Origin: Fontibacillus panacisegetis
GTDB lineage: Bacteria > Bacillota > Bacilli > Paenibacillales > Paenibacillaceae
Length of the DNA: 64,000 bases
Direction: 5' to 3'
NCBI RefSeq assembly: GCF_900102215.1
Contig: NZ_FNBG01000003.1
Span: 142,397 to 206,396 of the forward strand
This document shows positions 63,495 through 64,000 of the stretch, one piece after another (the first letter of the stretch is position 1; each line of letters begins with the position of its first letter). The notes beneath the pieces are model-generated. The model saw only the letters and a list, made by a program, of their open reading frames with translations, made no database searches and was not told the origin of the DNA. A program made the translations under genes and the position numbers.

Positions 63495-63526
63495 AACGGA
63501 TACCCCATGACAAGGTATCCGTTTTT
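63495..63526 (+). terminator. Terminator after the small charged-protein gene
   Basis: AACGGATACC–CCATGACAA–GGTATCCGTT, 10 perfect pairs, followed by TTTATTA. It ends 2 bp before the convergent gene's stop. Confidence 0.88.
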
Positions 63527-63527
63527 A

Positions 63528-64000
63528 TTACTTAATTGGTATCTGCATTTCGGTAATATATTCATCGGGATTATTTGTAGCCCATTCACCTTTATGGTAG
63601 ATTTCTCTGATTGGGCCATCAGCAAGATAGTTGTTCTGCTTCATCCATTCAAAGAGCGTATCGCACGTTTTACTGATAGTTGAGAATGGGCCATTGTGAA
63701 CAATACAGGCCATTTTTTCAACTCTTGGAAGCTCATAAACATTTACCTCACCGTTGCCCTCAAAGGGTTTAGTAACAGGTTCGGCTACCTCAACATCAAG
63801 ATTCTGCTCATCGTACATGACATTCCACTGCTCCAAATTCCACCATCCGGAGTGGTAAAGCATAAGGCAGGGGATTGTTCGTTTAACACCTTTTTTGTCA
63901 ATGTACTCATTGACTGTCGGCCACATTTTTTCTAAGTTTTCATCGAAACCCTTTTTAGCAAAAACCTTGCGGACTGATGCAACAAGAATCGGCTCAACCT
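63528..64000 (-). CDS. GyrI-like effector-binding domain protein (5' end outside window)
   Basis: The frame is open to the right edge (EPILVASVRKVFAKKGFDEN, LEKMWPTVNEYIDKK …), so the ATG at 63926 is internal. The visible 157 residues form a GyrI/SOUL-like effector-binding domain (VNVYELPRVEKMACIVHNGP, FSTISKTCDTLFEWMKQNNY, REIYHKGEW). Such domains end MerR (BmrR-like) or AraC regulators, or stand alone. With the preceding part missing, the full protein is likely a second MerR/AraC-type regulator. Confidence 0.75.
   Translation of the reverse strand, partial: VEPILVASVRKVFAKKGFDENLEKMWPTVNEYIDKKGVKRTIPCLMLYHSGWWNLEQWNVMYDEQNLDVEVAEPVTKPFEGNGEVNVYELPRVEKMACIVHNGPFSTISKTCDTLFEWMKQNNYLADGPIREIYHKGEWATNNPDEYITEMQIPIK

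Overview
The window looks like a Paenibacillus or close relative: a low-to-mid GC, spore-forming Firmicute. It carries the cotE–mutS–mutL spore-coat/mismatch-repair block, strong AGGAGG-type ribosome binding sites, many GntR/MerR/TetR regulators with ABC transporters, and Zur and YtrA-type operator motifs. I see no rRNA, tRNA, CRISPR array or complete insertion sequence.

Layout. (1) 1–18.5 kb is mostly conserved housekeeping sequence: mutL (cut by the left edge), mutS, an amidoligase-like gene and cotE; an aromatic-acid-exporter-type membrane protein; an SsuABC/ThiXYZ-type ABC transporter; M32 carboxypeptidase, beta-carbonic anhydrase, a DsbA-like protein, a membrane protein with a murein-hydrolase-like end, selO and a DinG/XPD-like helicase with a Cas4-like N-terminus. 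(2) 18.5–22.1 kb is a decay zone with relics of an aminoglycoside phosphotransferase, a frameshifted DJ-1/PfpI gene and the tail of a second serine hydrolase, around one intact serine hydrolase. (3) 22.2–29.3 kb is one eight-gene leftward operon: GntR regulator, M20 amidohydrolase, MetN, MetI, UroD-family methyltransferase-like protein, MetQ, ProC-like and glyoxalase-like proteins, with a palindromic operator in front. (4) 29.5–36.2 kb holds a type II thioesterase relic, a YtrA-type GntR–ABC operon, and a rightward ABC/DUF4097 operon resembling lantibiotic or bacitracin resistance systems. (5) 36.7–47.9 kb is an opine-type metallophore locus: importer cntABCDF and biosynthesis/export operon cntKLM plus an EamA exporter, each behind a near-identical promoter with a Zur-like box in it. 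A TetR regulator and a condensation/acyltransferase-like gene sit between them. (6) 48–56.6 kb is mixed: lipoproteins, AlkZ/YcaQ-type glycosylase, Drr-type ABC pair, HPP membrane protein with divergent GntR, LysR regulator with a frameshifted esterase, and a beta/gamma-crystallin-like protein. (7) 56.7–59.5 kb is a complete agr-type quorum-sensing locus in the order response regulator, kinase, agrD, agrB; agrD is only 47 codons. (8) 59.6–64 kb has an amidase relic, a lipoprotein, a DUF6273-like protein, a MerR regulator with a textbook 19-bp-spacer promoter but no normal start codon, and a GyrI-like domain gene running off the right edge.

How it fits together: the best-supported system is zinc (or other divalent metal) acquisition. 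Histidine racemase, aminobutyryl transferase and opine dehydrogenase would make a staphylopine/bacillopaline-like metallophore, the EamA protein would export it, and CntABCDF would re-import the metal complex, all induced when zinc is scarce. The agr-like locus gives a separate peptide signalling circuit. Assignments come from reading the translated sequence and from family knowledge; no database search was possible.
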